A stretch of 64,000 nucleotides of DNA, from positions 62,001-126,000 of the forward strand of contig NZ_CALKZP010000050.1 of assembly GCF_938002845.1 (NCBI RefSeq), read 5' to 3'. Position 1 is the first letter of the stretch; the number at the start of each line of letters is the position of its first letter. Of this stretch, positions 53,988 to 62,486 are shown piece by piece. The position numbers and the translations under genes are program-made. The notes under the pieces were generated by a model. It had not been told where the DNA came from and made no database searches. It worked only from the letters and a program-made list of their open reading frames with translations. This stretch comes from an uncultured Campylobacter sp. GTDB taxonomy: Bacteria; Campylobacterota; Campylobacteria; Campylobacterales; Campylobacteraceae.

Positions 53988-54935
53988 ATGATAGACGTTT
54001 ACGACTTGGCGGTGATCGGCGGCGGTCCTTGCGGCATCGCTTCCGTAGTAGAAGCCAAAAGAAACGGGCTCGCTCACGTACTTCTGCTTGAAAAAGGCGA
54101 CAATCACTCTCAAACGATTAGGCAGTTTTACAAAGATAAAAAGCGCGTCGATAAAGAATATAAGGGCTTTGACAGCGAGACGCGTGGCTCTATTTCGTTT
54201 GAAACCGGCACGAAAGAGAGCGTGCTAAATTATTTCGACGAGCTCTTAGATAGCGATGAAATCGATACGAATTTCAAAAGTGAGGTCGAAAAGATCGAAA
54301 AGCACGCAGATGAGTTTTATATCACGACTAACTCGGCTGGATACCGCGCGCGCAACGTCATCGTCGCAATTGGCAGGATGGGCAAGCCCAATAAGCCCGC
54401 TTATAAAATTCCGCCTTCGATCACGCAACGGGTAAATTTCAATCTTGATAAATGCACGATCAATGAAAAAATTCTAGTCGTCGGAGGTGGTAACTCAGCC
54501 GCTGAATACGCTATAGCGCTATGTAAGACCAATGTCGTAACGCTTTGCTATCGCAAGCCTAAATTTACCCGCCTAAACGAGACGAACGAAAGCGACGTAA
54601 TGCGCGAGACCAAATACGGCAACATCATCTTGCGTTTAGGCATCGATATAGAGGCTCTTGAGAATGAAAACGGCAAGGTGCTGGTAAAATTTGATGATGG
54701 CACCGAGCTCGTGTTTGACCGCGTGATATACGCGATCGGCGGCACGAGCCCGATTGATTTTCTTAAAAAATGCGGCATCGCTTACGACGAAAACGGCGTG
54801 CCGATCGTGGATGAAAATCTTCAAACTGCCACTAGTGGGCTTTACGTGGGCGGAGATCTCATCAGCAGAAGCGGCGGATCGATCGTGGTGGCGATAAATC
54901 ACGCTCATACCATCATCAAAAATATCCGCAGATGA
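53988..54935 (+). CDS. FAD/NAD(P)-dependent oxidoreductase, thioredoxin-reductase-like fold without CxxC
   Basis: 315 residues. The FAD dinucleotide-binding motif AVIGGGPCGIASVVEA is at the N-terminus, ILVVGGGNSAAEYAIAL is the NAD(P) site near residue 165, and SGLYVGGDLISRSGGSIVVA is the C-terminal FAD motif. The redox-active C-x2-C of thioredoxin reductase between the two halves is absent, as in YpdA-type and ferredoxin-NADP reductase-like relatives. It therefore probably passes electrons to another partner. First gene of a five-gene operon, ATGA overlap with the next. Confidence 0.85.
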   Translation: MIDVYDLAVIGGGPCGIASVVEAKRNGLAHVLLLEKGDNHSQTIRQFYKDKKRVDKEYKGFDSETRGSISFETGTKESVLNYFDELLDSDEIDTNFKSEVEKIEKHADEFYITTNSAGYRARNVIVAIGRMGKPNKPAYKIPPSITQRVNFNLDKCTINEKILVVGGGNSAAEYAIALCKTNVVTLCYRKPKFTRLNETNESDVMRETKYGNIILRLGIDIEALENENGKVLVKFDDGTELVFDRVIYAIGGTSPIDFLKKCGIAYDENGVPIVDENLQTATSGLYVGGDLISRSGGSIVVAINHAHTIIKNIRR

Positions 54936-56173
54936 GGCTTTATCAGCCGAAAAAAGGTTATCGCTACACGAGCGATACGATTTTTTTGTGGAATTTTATA
55001 AGGAGCTCAGGCGTGCGCAAAGCTGACGCAGCATCGCAAAATGGCTCTTGGGCGCTGGGCTGTGGCGCGGAATTTAAAGACGCGACAGATGGAGGCTTTA
55101 ATGCGCAGTTTTGCGCTTCGGATTTCGCAGGCGGCGAAGCGGAATTTTGCGCCGAGGATTGCGCTTTTAGCGAAGAAGAGTCGTATGCCGCTAACCAGAG
55201 CATGGAGAACGATCACGATGTTAGCAATACGGGCTGCGCTGAACTTCAGGCGGAATTTAAAAAGGAATTTCAAGAGGCATTTTGGGCGAAATTTCAAAGC
55301 GAGCGCTGCAAAAATTCCGATTTTCAAAACGACGAAGCCCAGTATGCTTTAAAGCCTGATATCGCAAGCGGTGAAAATTTTAAATTTTGTGACGAGCAAA
55401 TCGCGCAGCCTTTAGAATCTAAAAAGACGCACGATAAAGATTTCGCGAGCAAATTTAAAGACGCCAAGGTGCGCGCGGATTTTACTGCGGAGTGCTTGCG
55501 TGACGGCGGCTTTGCAGTTTGCGATGAGCGTAGTTTAAAAAGCGCGCTAAATCCGCGAGCGATATACGGCGACGTGCTGGATGTGGGCGCAGGATGTGGA
55601 ATTTTAGGGCTTTTGCTAAAACGCGATTTTAAAAGCATTAATCTAAGCTTGCTAGAAATTCAAGAGCGAAATTTAGAAATCTTAAGGCTAAATTCTTTGC
55701 AAAATGATCTGCCTGCCGAGATTTTGCACGCGGATTTCGCGGAGTTTAAAAGCAAAAAGCGTTTTGACTTTATCGTCTCAAATCCGCCTTTTTATCGAGA
55801 GCGCATTTCGCTTAGCAAAGAGCCTCATATGGCGCTTAGTAAGAGCGCAGCAAGCCTTAGCCTACGGGATTTCGTGCGATCTGCGAATGCTCATCTCAAG
55901 CCTGGCGGTACGCTTATTTTTTGCTATGAGGCGGGCAAGCTAGCTAAAATTTGCGAGCTTTTAGGCGAGTTTAGGCTAAATTTGACGAGGCTTGGTTTTG
56001 TCTATCCTGACATTTCAAGGCCCGCTAAGCTCGCGCTTTTGCAGGCTCGTAAGAACTCGCGCTCGCCCTGTGAGATCACCATTCCGATCTATGCTAGTGC
56101 GCACGGAAGGCGCACCGCACAAGCCCAAGCGATCTACAAAAGCGCGGATTTAACGAGCGTGGATTATGAGTGA
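54932..56173 (+). CDS. TrmN6-like tRNA/N6-adenine methyltransferase with ~175-residue insertion
   Basis: 413 residues against about 235 expected. The N-terminal element RLYQPKKGYRYTSDTIFLW is followed directly by a low-complexity stretch (residues ~29-206: AEFKDATDGGFNAQFCASDF, GGEAEFCAED, FKKEFQEAFWAKFQSERC). Only then comes the SAM site DVLDVGAGCGILGLLLKR and the N6-methyltransferase motif DFIVSNPPFYRE. By family it would methylate A37 of tRNA1(Val). The insertion lies in the linker before motif I and leaves all motifs intact. Overlaps the next gene by 8 bases. Confidence 0.82.
   Translation: MRLYQPKKGYRYTSDTIFLWNFIRSSGVRKADAASQNGSWALGCGAEFKDATDGGFNAQFCASDFAGGEAEFCAEDCAFSEEESYAANQSMENDHDVSNTGCAELQAEFKKEFQEAFWAKFQSERCKNSDFQNDEAQYALKPDIASGENFKFCDEQIAQPLESKKTHDKDFASKFKDAKVRADFTAECLRDGGFAVCDERSLKSALNPRAIYGDVLDVGAGCGILGLLLKRDFKSINLSLLEIQERNLEILRLNSLQNDLPAEILHADFAEFKSKKRFDFIVSNPPFYRERISLSKEPHMALSKSAASLSLRDFVRSANAHLKPGGTLIFCYEAGKLAKICELLGEFRLNLTRLGFVYPDISRPAKLALLQARKNSRSPCEITIPIYASAHGRRTAQAQAIYKSADLTSVDYE
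55018..55550 (+). repeat. Insertion inside the TrmN6-like gene
   Basis: About 175 codons without family counterpart, with repeated GCGGAATTT and GAATTTCAA words, here mostly read as E-F (GAA-TTT) rather than N-S/N-F. Cys, Glu, Asp and Phe are enriched. Spacing is irregular. Confidence 0.75.
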
Positions 56174-56525
56174 GTTCAGCTTCAGCTTCGATGCAAGCGC
56201 GTGCGAGCGCTGCGGCGGTAAGTGCTGCACGGGAGAGAGCGGCTACATCTGGATAGATGAGAGTGAGATCGCGGCGTTGGCGGTAAAATTTAAAATTTCG
56301 CCTGCAAGGCTTAAAGAAATTTATTTACAAAAAATAGGCGCTAAATTTAGCGTAAAAGAAAAGCCCTTTGAAGGCGGCTTAGCGTGCGTGTTTTTTGACG
56401 AAACACAGCGCAACTGCGGGATTTACGAGCTGCGCCCGAAGCAGTGCCGCAGCTTTCCGTTTTGGGAATATTTTAAAACGCATACTAAAGAATTGGAGAA
56501 AGAATGTATCGGGGTAAGGTTTTAA
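56166..56525 (+). CDS. YkgJ-family cysteine-cluster protein
   Basis: 119 residues. CERCGGKCC near residue 13 (C-x2-C-x3-CC), then ACVFFDETQRNCGIYELRP and KQCRSFPFWEY, give the zinc/iron chelating Cys pattern of the PF03692 family. Function is unknown; metal binding is inferred from the cysteines. It overlaps its neighbours on both sides (8 and 22 bases), so it is translated as part of the operon. Confidence 0.85.
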   Translation: MSEFSFSFDASACERCGGKCCTGESGYIWIDESEIAALAVKFKISPARLKEIYLQKIGAKFSVKEKPFEGGLACVFFDETQRNCGIYELRPKQCRSFPFWEYFKTHTKELEKECIGVRF

Positions 56526-58348
56526 GCGGAATTTTAATCGCAGCGATGATTTTAGCGCCGCAGTATCTAAGTGCGGAGAGGGGGGCGAATGCTGCAGCAG
56601 CGAAGCAGTCCGTTACGGATAAAAAGGCGTCTGATAAGAATTCCAGCATTGGCACAAAAAACGGTGCAAAAGATGCAATTAAAAAGAGCTTGATAAATCG
56701 CGGCGTAAGCGCTAAAAGTATAACCAAAGAAAAGCTAAACCACGCGATGCGAGCGCAAGAGGACGCCGAGTTAAATTTTGATTTGCTTACAGCTTTGGAG
56801 CTACTGCATAAAGATCCTGTCGCATCGATGTTTTTATACGAAAAGGCATACAATAAAACGGGCTCGTCCGTTTATCTGTTAGAAGCGCTAAAGACAGCTT
56901 TTGCGATCAAAGATCGTAAAAATACGGCGCGCTATTTAAAGCTCGGCGAAAAGAGCCTAAGCTCAGACTCTGAGTATCTGCGAGTAAAGATCGGCTACTA
57001 CTTAGGCATTAAAGATAATCTAAACGCTAATACCGCTGCTCTTAAGCTAGTCACCGTAGATCCAGTTTCGCGAAGTTATGCGATCTTAGCGGCGACATAT
57101 TATGCGATGGAGAATTTTACTTTAGCCAAAACCTACTTTGAAAAAGCCTATGAGCTAGACAAAACCGACGAAAATCTCATCAGATTATGCGACGTGCTGC
57201 TAAATAAACTCGATGATTCGGACGGAGCGATCCGCATCATCGAGACGCACAGGCGCATCTACGGCTGCGCCCAGGGTATGGCGTGCGAGCTGCTAGCTGA
57301 TGTGTATCGCGCGAATAAGCGCTATTTGGATGTCGCTAAGATCGATGAAGCGCTGTATGAAGCCAAAGGGGATAATAAATTCTTGGACGATATGATAGCG
57401 ATTTATTACTACTCAAACGACTTTGATAAAATAATCGAGCTTTTGAAGAAATACGACTACAAGCGCGAGCTTCTAATCGATGCCTACGCGCATAAAAAAG
57501 ACTATAAAACCGCGATTAAAATGGCACGCGATGAGTTTATGAAGACCAAAAATTACGACTTTTTGGCGATCGAGGCGATCTACGAATATGAAAGTGCGGG
57601 CAAAAACGTGGACGCCAAGACCCTATCTAGCGTAGTGGCAAAATTTGAAAATATCGCGCCGCAGCTTAAAGACCCCGTGCACCTAAACTACTACGGATAC
57701 ATCCTAATAGATCACGATTTGGACGTTCGCAAGGGCATCGAGCTCGTCCGCCGCGCCCTGCAAAAAGACCCCGACTCGCCGTATTATCTGGACTCGCTTG
57801 CCTGGGGATACTACAAGCTTGGCGAGTGCGACAAGGCTAAAAATGAAATGGCTAAGATCAAAGACGCAGAATTTTTTAATTCCCCCGAAGGCAAAGAGCA
57901 TTTAGAGGCGATCGATGCGTGCGCCGCTGGCACAGGCGTAGCGCCGCAGAATTCTATATCGCAAAACCCCACTACGATAAAAGGCTCCGCACCGAAAGAT
58001 CAGGCGCCGCAAAGCCCGGCAATAAAAACTCCTGCGCCTGATTCCATAAAATCTACGGCGCCCGAAAGCTCTGTGTTAGATTCCGCACGTCCGAGCTCCG
58101 CTGCAACGCGTGATTTAACGCCAAAAGACTCCGCTTCGCAAAATTCTGCCGGGTCTGCAAATTCCGCGATTCAAAACCAGACACCAAATTCCGCGGCTTC
58201 TGAAAATTTTGCGACGCCTATAAATTCCGCCGCGCAGAATTCTGCCTCGTCAAGACAAAATTCCGTATCGAGGCAGGATTTTATGCCAGAGCAAAATTCT
58301 ACGTCGAAAGAGCCCACCGGCTCTAAAATCCAGACACCAAAGCAGTAG
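56504..58348 (+). CDS. Exported tetratricopeptide-repeat protein with low-complexity C-terminal tail
   Basis: 614 residues, starting 22 bases inside the previous gene; signal peptide RGKVLSGILIAAMILAPQYL. Residues ~85-470 contain TPR-like helix pairs (NFTLAKTYFEKAYELDKTDE; HYGYILIDH-type NYYGYILIDHDLDVRKGIEL; DSLAWGYYKLGECDKAKNEM). It is probably a periplasmic or outer-membrane scaffold. From residue ~478 to the end is a Ser/Ala/Pro/Asn/Gln tail with Q-N-S units (SASQNSAGSANSAIQNQ) of the same type as the priA insertion. The next gene starts 2 bases downstream. Confidence 0.82.
   Translation: MYRGKVLSGILIAAMILAPQYLSAERGANAAAAKQSVTDKKASDKNSSIGTKNGAKDAIKKSLINRGVSAKSITKEKLNHAMRAQEDAELNFDLLTALELLHKDPVASMFLYEKAYNKTGSSVYLLEALKTAFAIKDRKNTARYLKLGEKSLSSDSEYLRVKIGYYLGIKDNLNANTAALKLVTVDPVSRSYAILAATYYAMENFTLAKTYFEKAYELDKTDENLIRLCDVLLNKLDDSDGAIRIIETHRRIYGCAQGMACELLADVYRANKRYLDVAKIDEALYEAKGDNKFLDDMIAIYYYSNDFDKIIELLKKYDYKRELLIDAYAHKKDYKTAIKMARDEFMKTKNYDFLAIEAIYEYESAGKNVDAKTLSSVVAKFENIAPQLKDPVHLNYYGYILIDHDLDVRKGIELVRRALQKDPDSPYYLDSLAWGYYKLGECDKAKNEMAKIKDAEFFNSPEGKEHLEAIDACAAGTGVAPQNSISQNPTTIKGSAPKDQAPQSPAIKTPAPDSIKSTAPESSVLDSARPSSAATRDLTPKDSASQNSAGSANSAIQNQTPNSAASENFATPINSAAQNSASSRQNSVSRQDFMPEQNSTSKEPTGSKIQTPKQ
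57939..58345 (+). repeat. AATT-anchored repeat tail of the TPR gene
   Basis: AATT centres in the N-S/N-F register lie at 58143, 58161, 58188, 58206, 58224, 58239, 58260, 58278 and 58296; most spacings are 18, the rest 15, 21 or 27. The first part is more Pro/Lys/Ser-rich and less regular. Confidence 0.8.
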
Positions 58349-58350
58349 CG

Positions 58351-59145
58351 ATGATTTTGAATGAAATTTTAAAACGCACTCGCGAGGATCTCGCGCTTCG
58401 CAAAGAAAAGCTGCCCGAGGATCTGCTCGGCCGCTCGCTAAGCGCCAATCCCTACGAGCCGCGTGACGTTATAAAGGCACTTAGAAGCGATGAGAAGGAC
58501 CCGCTTCGCATCATCGCCGAGATCAAAAAGGCAAGTCCGAGCAAGGGGATTATCCGCGAGGATTTTGAGCCGCTAAGCCTTGCCGTGGAGTACGAAAATG
58601 CAGGTGCGAGCGCCTTTTCGGTGCTAACCGAGCCGCATTATTTCAGAGGCGATTTGGAGTTTATCCCGCAGATCCGCCGCTACACTCGCACGCCCATTTT
58701 GCGCAAGGATTTCATCGTCGATCGCTATCAGATTCTCGAGGCGCTGGTTTACGGCGCGGATTTTATCCTGCTGATCGCCAAAGCTCTGGAAGGCAAACAG
58801 CTAAGAGAGCTGCTCGAGTTTGCCCGCAGGCTGGGGCTTGAGGCGCTGTGCGAGATCCACGATAAGAATGATCTGAAAAAGGCGGTCTTTGCAGGCGCCG
58901 ATATTATCGGCATCAACCATCGAAATTTAGAGACTTTCGAGGTCGATACGAGCTTGAGTGAGCGACTAATCCCGCTGATTCCAAACGGCAAGATCATCGT
59001 CGCCGAAAGCGGTCTGCACTCGCACGAACAGCTTTTAAGTTTGCACGAGGCGGGCGTCGATGCGTTTTTGATCGGCGAGCATTTTATGCGCCAAAATGAC
59101 GTCGGCGCGGCACTGCGTGAGATAAAGCTCGGCGCGGGCGGCTAA
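58351..59145 (+). CDS. trpC: Indole-3-glycerol phosphate synthase
   Basis: 264 residues, standard length. Barrel motifs: IIAEIKKASPSKGIIREDF, FSVLTEPHYFRGDLEFI, PILRKDFIVDRYQI, GADFILLIAK, GINHRNLETFEVD and VAESGLHSHEQL. It closes the indole ring of CdRP in tryptophan synthesis. It is an orphan here: no other trp gene is in the window, and it ends an operon of unrelated genes, starting 2 bases after the TPR gene. Confidence 0.95.
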   Translation: MILNEILKRTREDLALRKEKLPEDLLGRSLSANPYEPRDVIKALRSDEKDPLRIIAEIKKASPSKGIIREDFEPLSLAVEYENAGASAFSVLTEPHYFRGDLEFIPQIRRYTRTPILRKDFIVDRYQILEALVYGADFILLIAKALEGKQLRELLEFARRLGLEALCEIHDKNDLKKAVFAGADIIGINHRNLETFEVDTSLSERLIPLIPNGKIIVAESGLHSHEQLLSLHEAGVDAFLIGEHFMRQNDVGAALREIKLGAGG

Positions 59146-60128
59146 ATTTAAACCCGTTTGTTTGATCGCGCAAGCTTAAACCCGAAGCGAGTGGTTAAAT
59201 TTAGCGAATGGAGCGAAATTTTAAGGCAGTAAATTTTAAAATTCGTAGAATTCGACGGACTTTAAAATTTAACGGCTCTTTAAATTTAGCGCCGCGGCGC
59301 GATCTAATATTGCATGCCGCGCTTTGGTGTTGCGCGCCGTACGAGCATCCACGTTGCGCTTTAGCATCGTGAGTTTGTTATTGCGCGCCGTGCGAGCGGT
59401 TGCGGAGCGAGGTTTAAATTTGCGCTTTGCATAGCTTCGCGCAGGCGGGTTTGCGCTTGCGGAATTTGACTGCTTAGGATTGCGCGTTTGCCGTAATGCC
59501 TTGTATGTCTAGCGCGCGCTCTCAAGCTCAGTATTGGCGATTGTACGGCGCCGTAAATTTAATCATAGCTCGCGATCAAGCCTCCCAGAGGAGCTTGCGC
59601 GTGCGATAACTGCGCAAAGCGAGCTACCACAAAAGCGGACGTCGTAGGGGCTTAGCAGGGCTGCGATACGCCGCGATTGAACTTCGGCTGTATTACGACT
59701 GCGCCGTGCCCGCGGCGCGTTAAATTTTATCGCGTGTCGCGACGGTGATTGCGGCGCAGGTTTGGCATCGCGTACCGCGTCTGTGAGTGCGTCAAAGTTT
59801 TATTATAATGCGCCGCGCAAACGGCTACGGTGCGGACTTTTAGACGCTATGTTTGCCGCACGATAAGTGTTTGCCAAATGCGCACCAACGCCCGCCGTGC
59901 GCTTTGATCTGCGAAGCGTATGGCGCACCGAAGCGCCTTGCGCAGCACGAGATTTGTAAAGAGCGCGTACTGCCGCGCGCATAGCTCCGCATCGTGCGAG
60001 CAAGCGCGGGCCGCGTAAATTTAAAATTTTATGAAATTTAGAAGTTTTAAATTCCAAATTTCATAGAATTTTGCGAAACGCAAATTTTAAAATTCCATAG
60101 AATTTTGGAATTTCGGAAAGGAAAAGAG
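59146..60128. other. Gene-free interval (~0.98 kb) with short repeats
   Basis: No convincing gene. GC-rich phrases repeat, for example TGCGCGCCGT-x-CGAGC at 59331 and 59382. The last 130 bases are a dense cluster of AAATTT words with direct repeats (ATAGAATTTTG at 60063 and 60097) and overlapping inverted repeats up to the ribosome site of the HIT gene. Confidence 0.6.
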
Positions 60129-60617
60129 ATGGATTATCTTTGCGCCCCTTGGCGAAGCGAGTATTTTACCGAAAAAAGAAGCGGCTGTCCCTTCTGCGAC
60201 GCGGCGGCGGATGCGGCGTTCGACGATCGTAACGGCGTGCTTTTTCGCGCGCAGCACTGCTTCGGGGTGATGAACCTCTACCCCTACAGCCCGGGCGCGT
60301 TTATGGTCATACCCTACGAGCACGTCGATAATATCGAGTGCCTTAGCGACGATGCGTGGGCGGAGATGAGCCGCTACGTGCGCGCCGGAGTGGGGATTTT
60401 AAAACGCACTCTGGGCGCAAACGGCGTAAATATCGGTATGAACCTCGGTGCCGCCGCGGGTGCGGGCATAGCCGAGCACGTGCACTATCATCTCGTACCG
60501 CGGTGGCAGCGCGATACGAATTTCATCACGACGATCGCAAACGTCCGCGTAAACGGCGTTTCGTTCGCCCCGCTTTTTGAGAAGCTAAAAGCTGCTTACG
60601 CGGAGATTAGAATTTAA
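60129..60617 (+). CDS. HIT-family nucleotide hydrolase/transferase
   Basis: 162 residues from the ATG at 60129 behind AAAGGA; an in-frame TTG at 60105 would add eight residues. CPFCDAA near the N-terminus, RAQHCFGVMNLYPYSPGAFM and HVDNIE precede the histidine triad EHVHYHLVPRW (H-x-H-x-H). Family members hydrolyse dinucleoside polyphosphates, AMP conjugates or act as AP4A phosphorylases. The Cys pair suggests zinc binding. Fifteen bases separate it from the WG-repeat gene. Confidence 0.9.
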   Translation: MDYLCAPWRSEYFTEKRSGCPFCDAAADAAFDDRNGVLFRAQHCFGVMNLYPYSPGAFMVIPYEHVDNIECLSDDAWAEMSRYVRAGVGILKRTLGANGVNIGMNLGAAAGAGIAEHVHYHLVPRWQRDTNFITTIANVRVNGVSFAPLFEKLKAAYAEIRI

Positions 60618-60632
60618 ATTCGGAAGATCGAG

Positions 60633-61469
60633 ATGGTATCGGCATGGGTTAAAAAGAACGATAAATGGGGTTTTATCGATAAAACGGGAAAGGAAATAGC
60701 TTCTTGCATCTATGATGACGTTTCGTATTTTAGCGAAGGCCTAGCACGCGTTAGAAAGAACGATAAATTCGGCTTCGTCGATAAAACGGGCAAAGAAGTT
60801 ATTCTCTGCATATATGATCGGGCCGAGGAGTTTTGCGAGGGCTTAGCGTGGGTTAATAAGAACGATAAATTCGGCTTTATCGATAAAACGGGTAAAGAGG
60901 TGATTTCTTGTATATATGATGATGCTTATAATTTTGAGGAAGGACTGGCGGAAGTTCAAAAAAGCGGCTATTGGGGCTTTATCGATAAAACCGGCAAAGA
61001 GATCGTTCCTTGTATATATGATGATGTTGGCGTTTTTCGCGAAGGCTTGGCGGACGTTAAAAAGAACGATTATTGGGGATATATCGATGAAACGGGAAAA
61101 GAAGTTATTCCTTGCATATATGATCGGACCGGGAGTTTTTGCGAAGGCTTAGCAAAGATTGAAAAGGACGGCAAATGGGGCTTTATCGATAAAACGGGCA
61201 CAGAGGTAGTGTCTTGTATATACGAGCTTGTTTGGGATTTCGACAATACCTTGTGCGGATATTATGACGAAATCAAATATTACGAAGGATATGTTAAAGT
61301 CAAAAAAGACGGCAAATGGGGCCTGCTGGACGATGAGGATAATGAAATTTTAAAGCCGGTGTTTTATGACGAAGTAGAATTTGTGAAAGTTTTAAGCGAC
61401 GACTACGTCAAAATCATACTAGACGGTCGCGAAATAATCGTTGATAAAAACGGCAAAATAATATCTTAA
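60633..61469 (+). CDS. WG-repeat protein
   Basis: 278 residues made of about six 34-residue units with core KWGFIDKTGKE, then CIYDD and EGLA. The DNA units are 102 bases long (for example 60659, 60761 and 60863). There is no signal peptide. WG/KWG repeats form beta-structured modules, often protein-binding, of unknown role in bacteria. Repeats 1-6 are very alike at the DNA level and so prone to copy-number change; the C-terminal ~70 residues are more diverged. The next gene begins 12 bases later. Confidence 0.88.
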   Translation: MVSAWVKKNDKWGFIDKTGKEIASCIYDDVSYFSEGLARVRKNDKFGFVDKTGKEVILCIYDRAEEFCEGLAWVNKNDKFGFIDKTGKEVISCIYDDAYNFEEGLAEVQKSGYWGFIDKTGKEIVPCIYDDVGVFREGLADVKKNDYWGYIDETGKEVIPCIYDRTGSFCEGLAKIEKDGKWGFIDKTGTEVVSCIYELVWDFDNTLCGYYDEIKYYEGYVKVKKDGKWGLLDDEDNEILKPVFYDEVEFVKVLSDDYVKIILDGREIIVDKNGKIIS

Positions 61470-61481
61470 ATTTAAGGAGAG

Positions 61482-62486
61482 ATGATGGTTAGCGTAGAGC
61501 AAGCGATCGAGGATCTGAAAAACGGCAAAATGCTCGTTATGGTCGATGACGTCGATCGCGAGAATGAGGGCGATTTGGTGTTTGCGAGCACCTTTAGCAG
61601 CGCGGAAAAGGTAAATTTTGCGATCACGCATGCTCGCGGAGTGTTGTGCGTGGCGCTTAGCCCACAGATTGCGCAGCAGCTAGATCTGAATTTGATGGTC
61701 GATAAAAACACCTCCAGCCACGAGACCGCTTTTACCGTCACGATCGACGCGAAGGGCGCCAAGACGGGCGTAAGCGCGTATGAGCGCAATATGACGATCG
61801 AGCTGATGTCGCGCGTAGGCGCTCGCGCGGATGATTTCGTCCGCCCTGGGCATATCTTCCCGCTCATCGCCAAAAGCGGCGGCGTGCTCGCCCGCACGGG
61901 GCACACCGAGGGCTCTACGGATCTATGCCGCTTGGCTGGGCTTTCGCAAAGCGCCGTGATCTGCGAGATCGTCAAAGACGACGGCGATATGGCGCGCAGG
62001 GACGATCTGGAAAAATTCTGCGCGCAGCACGACATCAATATGATCTCGGTCGCGCAGATCGTGCAGTACCGCCTAAAACACGAAACTCTCGTTAAATTTA
62101 GCGAGCCAAAAAGCGCTTTGCTGTGCGGCGAGGCGGCGAAATTTTACGACGTGAGCGATCACGAGAGCAACGAGCACCGCGCCTATATTTTCGGCGAGCT
62201 GGGAAAGAGCGCACAGACAAACGTAAAATTTCATAAAATTTCAAGCGATCTGGAGTTTTTAAGCGATGCGAAATTTAACGATTTCATGCGCGATCTGGAT
62301 GTTTTGCGCAAAGAAGGCGGCGTGCTTTTGATGCTAAAATCCGCGCAAAATCGCGCCGATTTTAAGAGCTTCGGCATCGGAGCGCAAATTTTAGCGCATC
62401 TGGGCGTTAGAAAAATCAAAATTTTAAGCAAGAGCGAGCCGAAAGACTACGCGGGGCTTAGCGGATTCGGGATCGACATAGTTTGA
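61482..62486 (+). CDS. ribBA: 3,4-dihydroxy-2-butanone-4-phosphate synthase with degenerate GTP cyclohydrolase II-like domain
   Basis: 334 residues. The N-terminal RibB domain is complete: VDDVDRENEGDLVFAS, HARGVLCVALS, FTVTIDAKGAKTGVSAYER and RPGHIFPLIAKSGGVLARTG. It makes DHBP from ribulose-5-phosphate for riboflavin. The C-terminal ~130 residues have the size and place of a RibA domain but lack its zinc cysteines (C-x10-C-x-C), so GTP cyclohydrolase activity is unlikely here and must come from a separate RibA. AAGGAGA precedes two adjacent ATG codons (61482 or 61485). It overlaps dinB by 4 bases. Confidence 0.88.
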   Translation: MMVSVEQAIEDLKNGKMLVMVDDVDRENEGDLVFASTFSSAEKVNFAITHARGVLCVALSPQIAQQLDLNLMVDKNTSSHETAFTVTIDAKGAKTGVSAYERNMTIELMSRVGARADDFVRPGHIFPLIAKSGGVLARTGHTEGSTDLCRLAGLSQSAVICEIVKDDGDMARRDDLEKFCAQHDINMISVAQIVQYRLKHETLVKFSEPKSALLCGEAAKFYDVSDHESNEHRAYIFGELGKSAQTNVKFHKISSDLEFLSDAKFNDFMRDLDVLRKEGGVLLMLKSAQNRADFKSFGIGAQILAHLGVRKIKILSKSEPKDYAGLSGFGIDIV

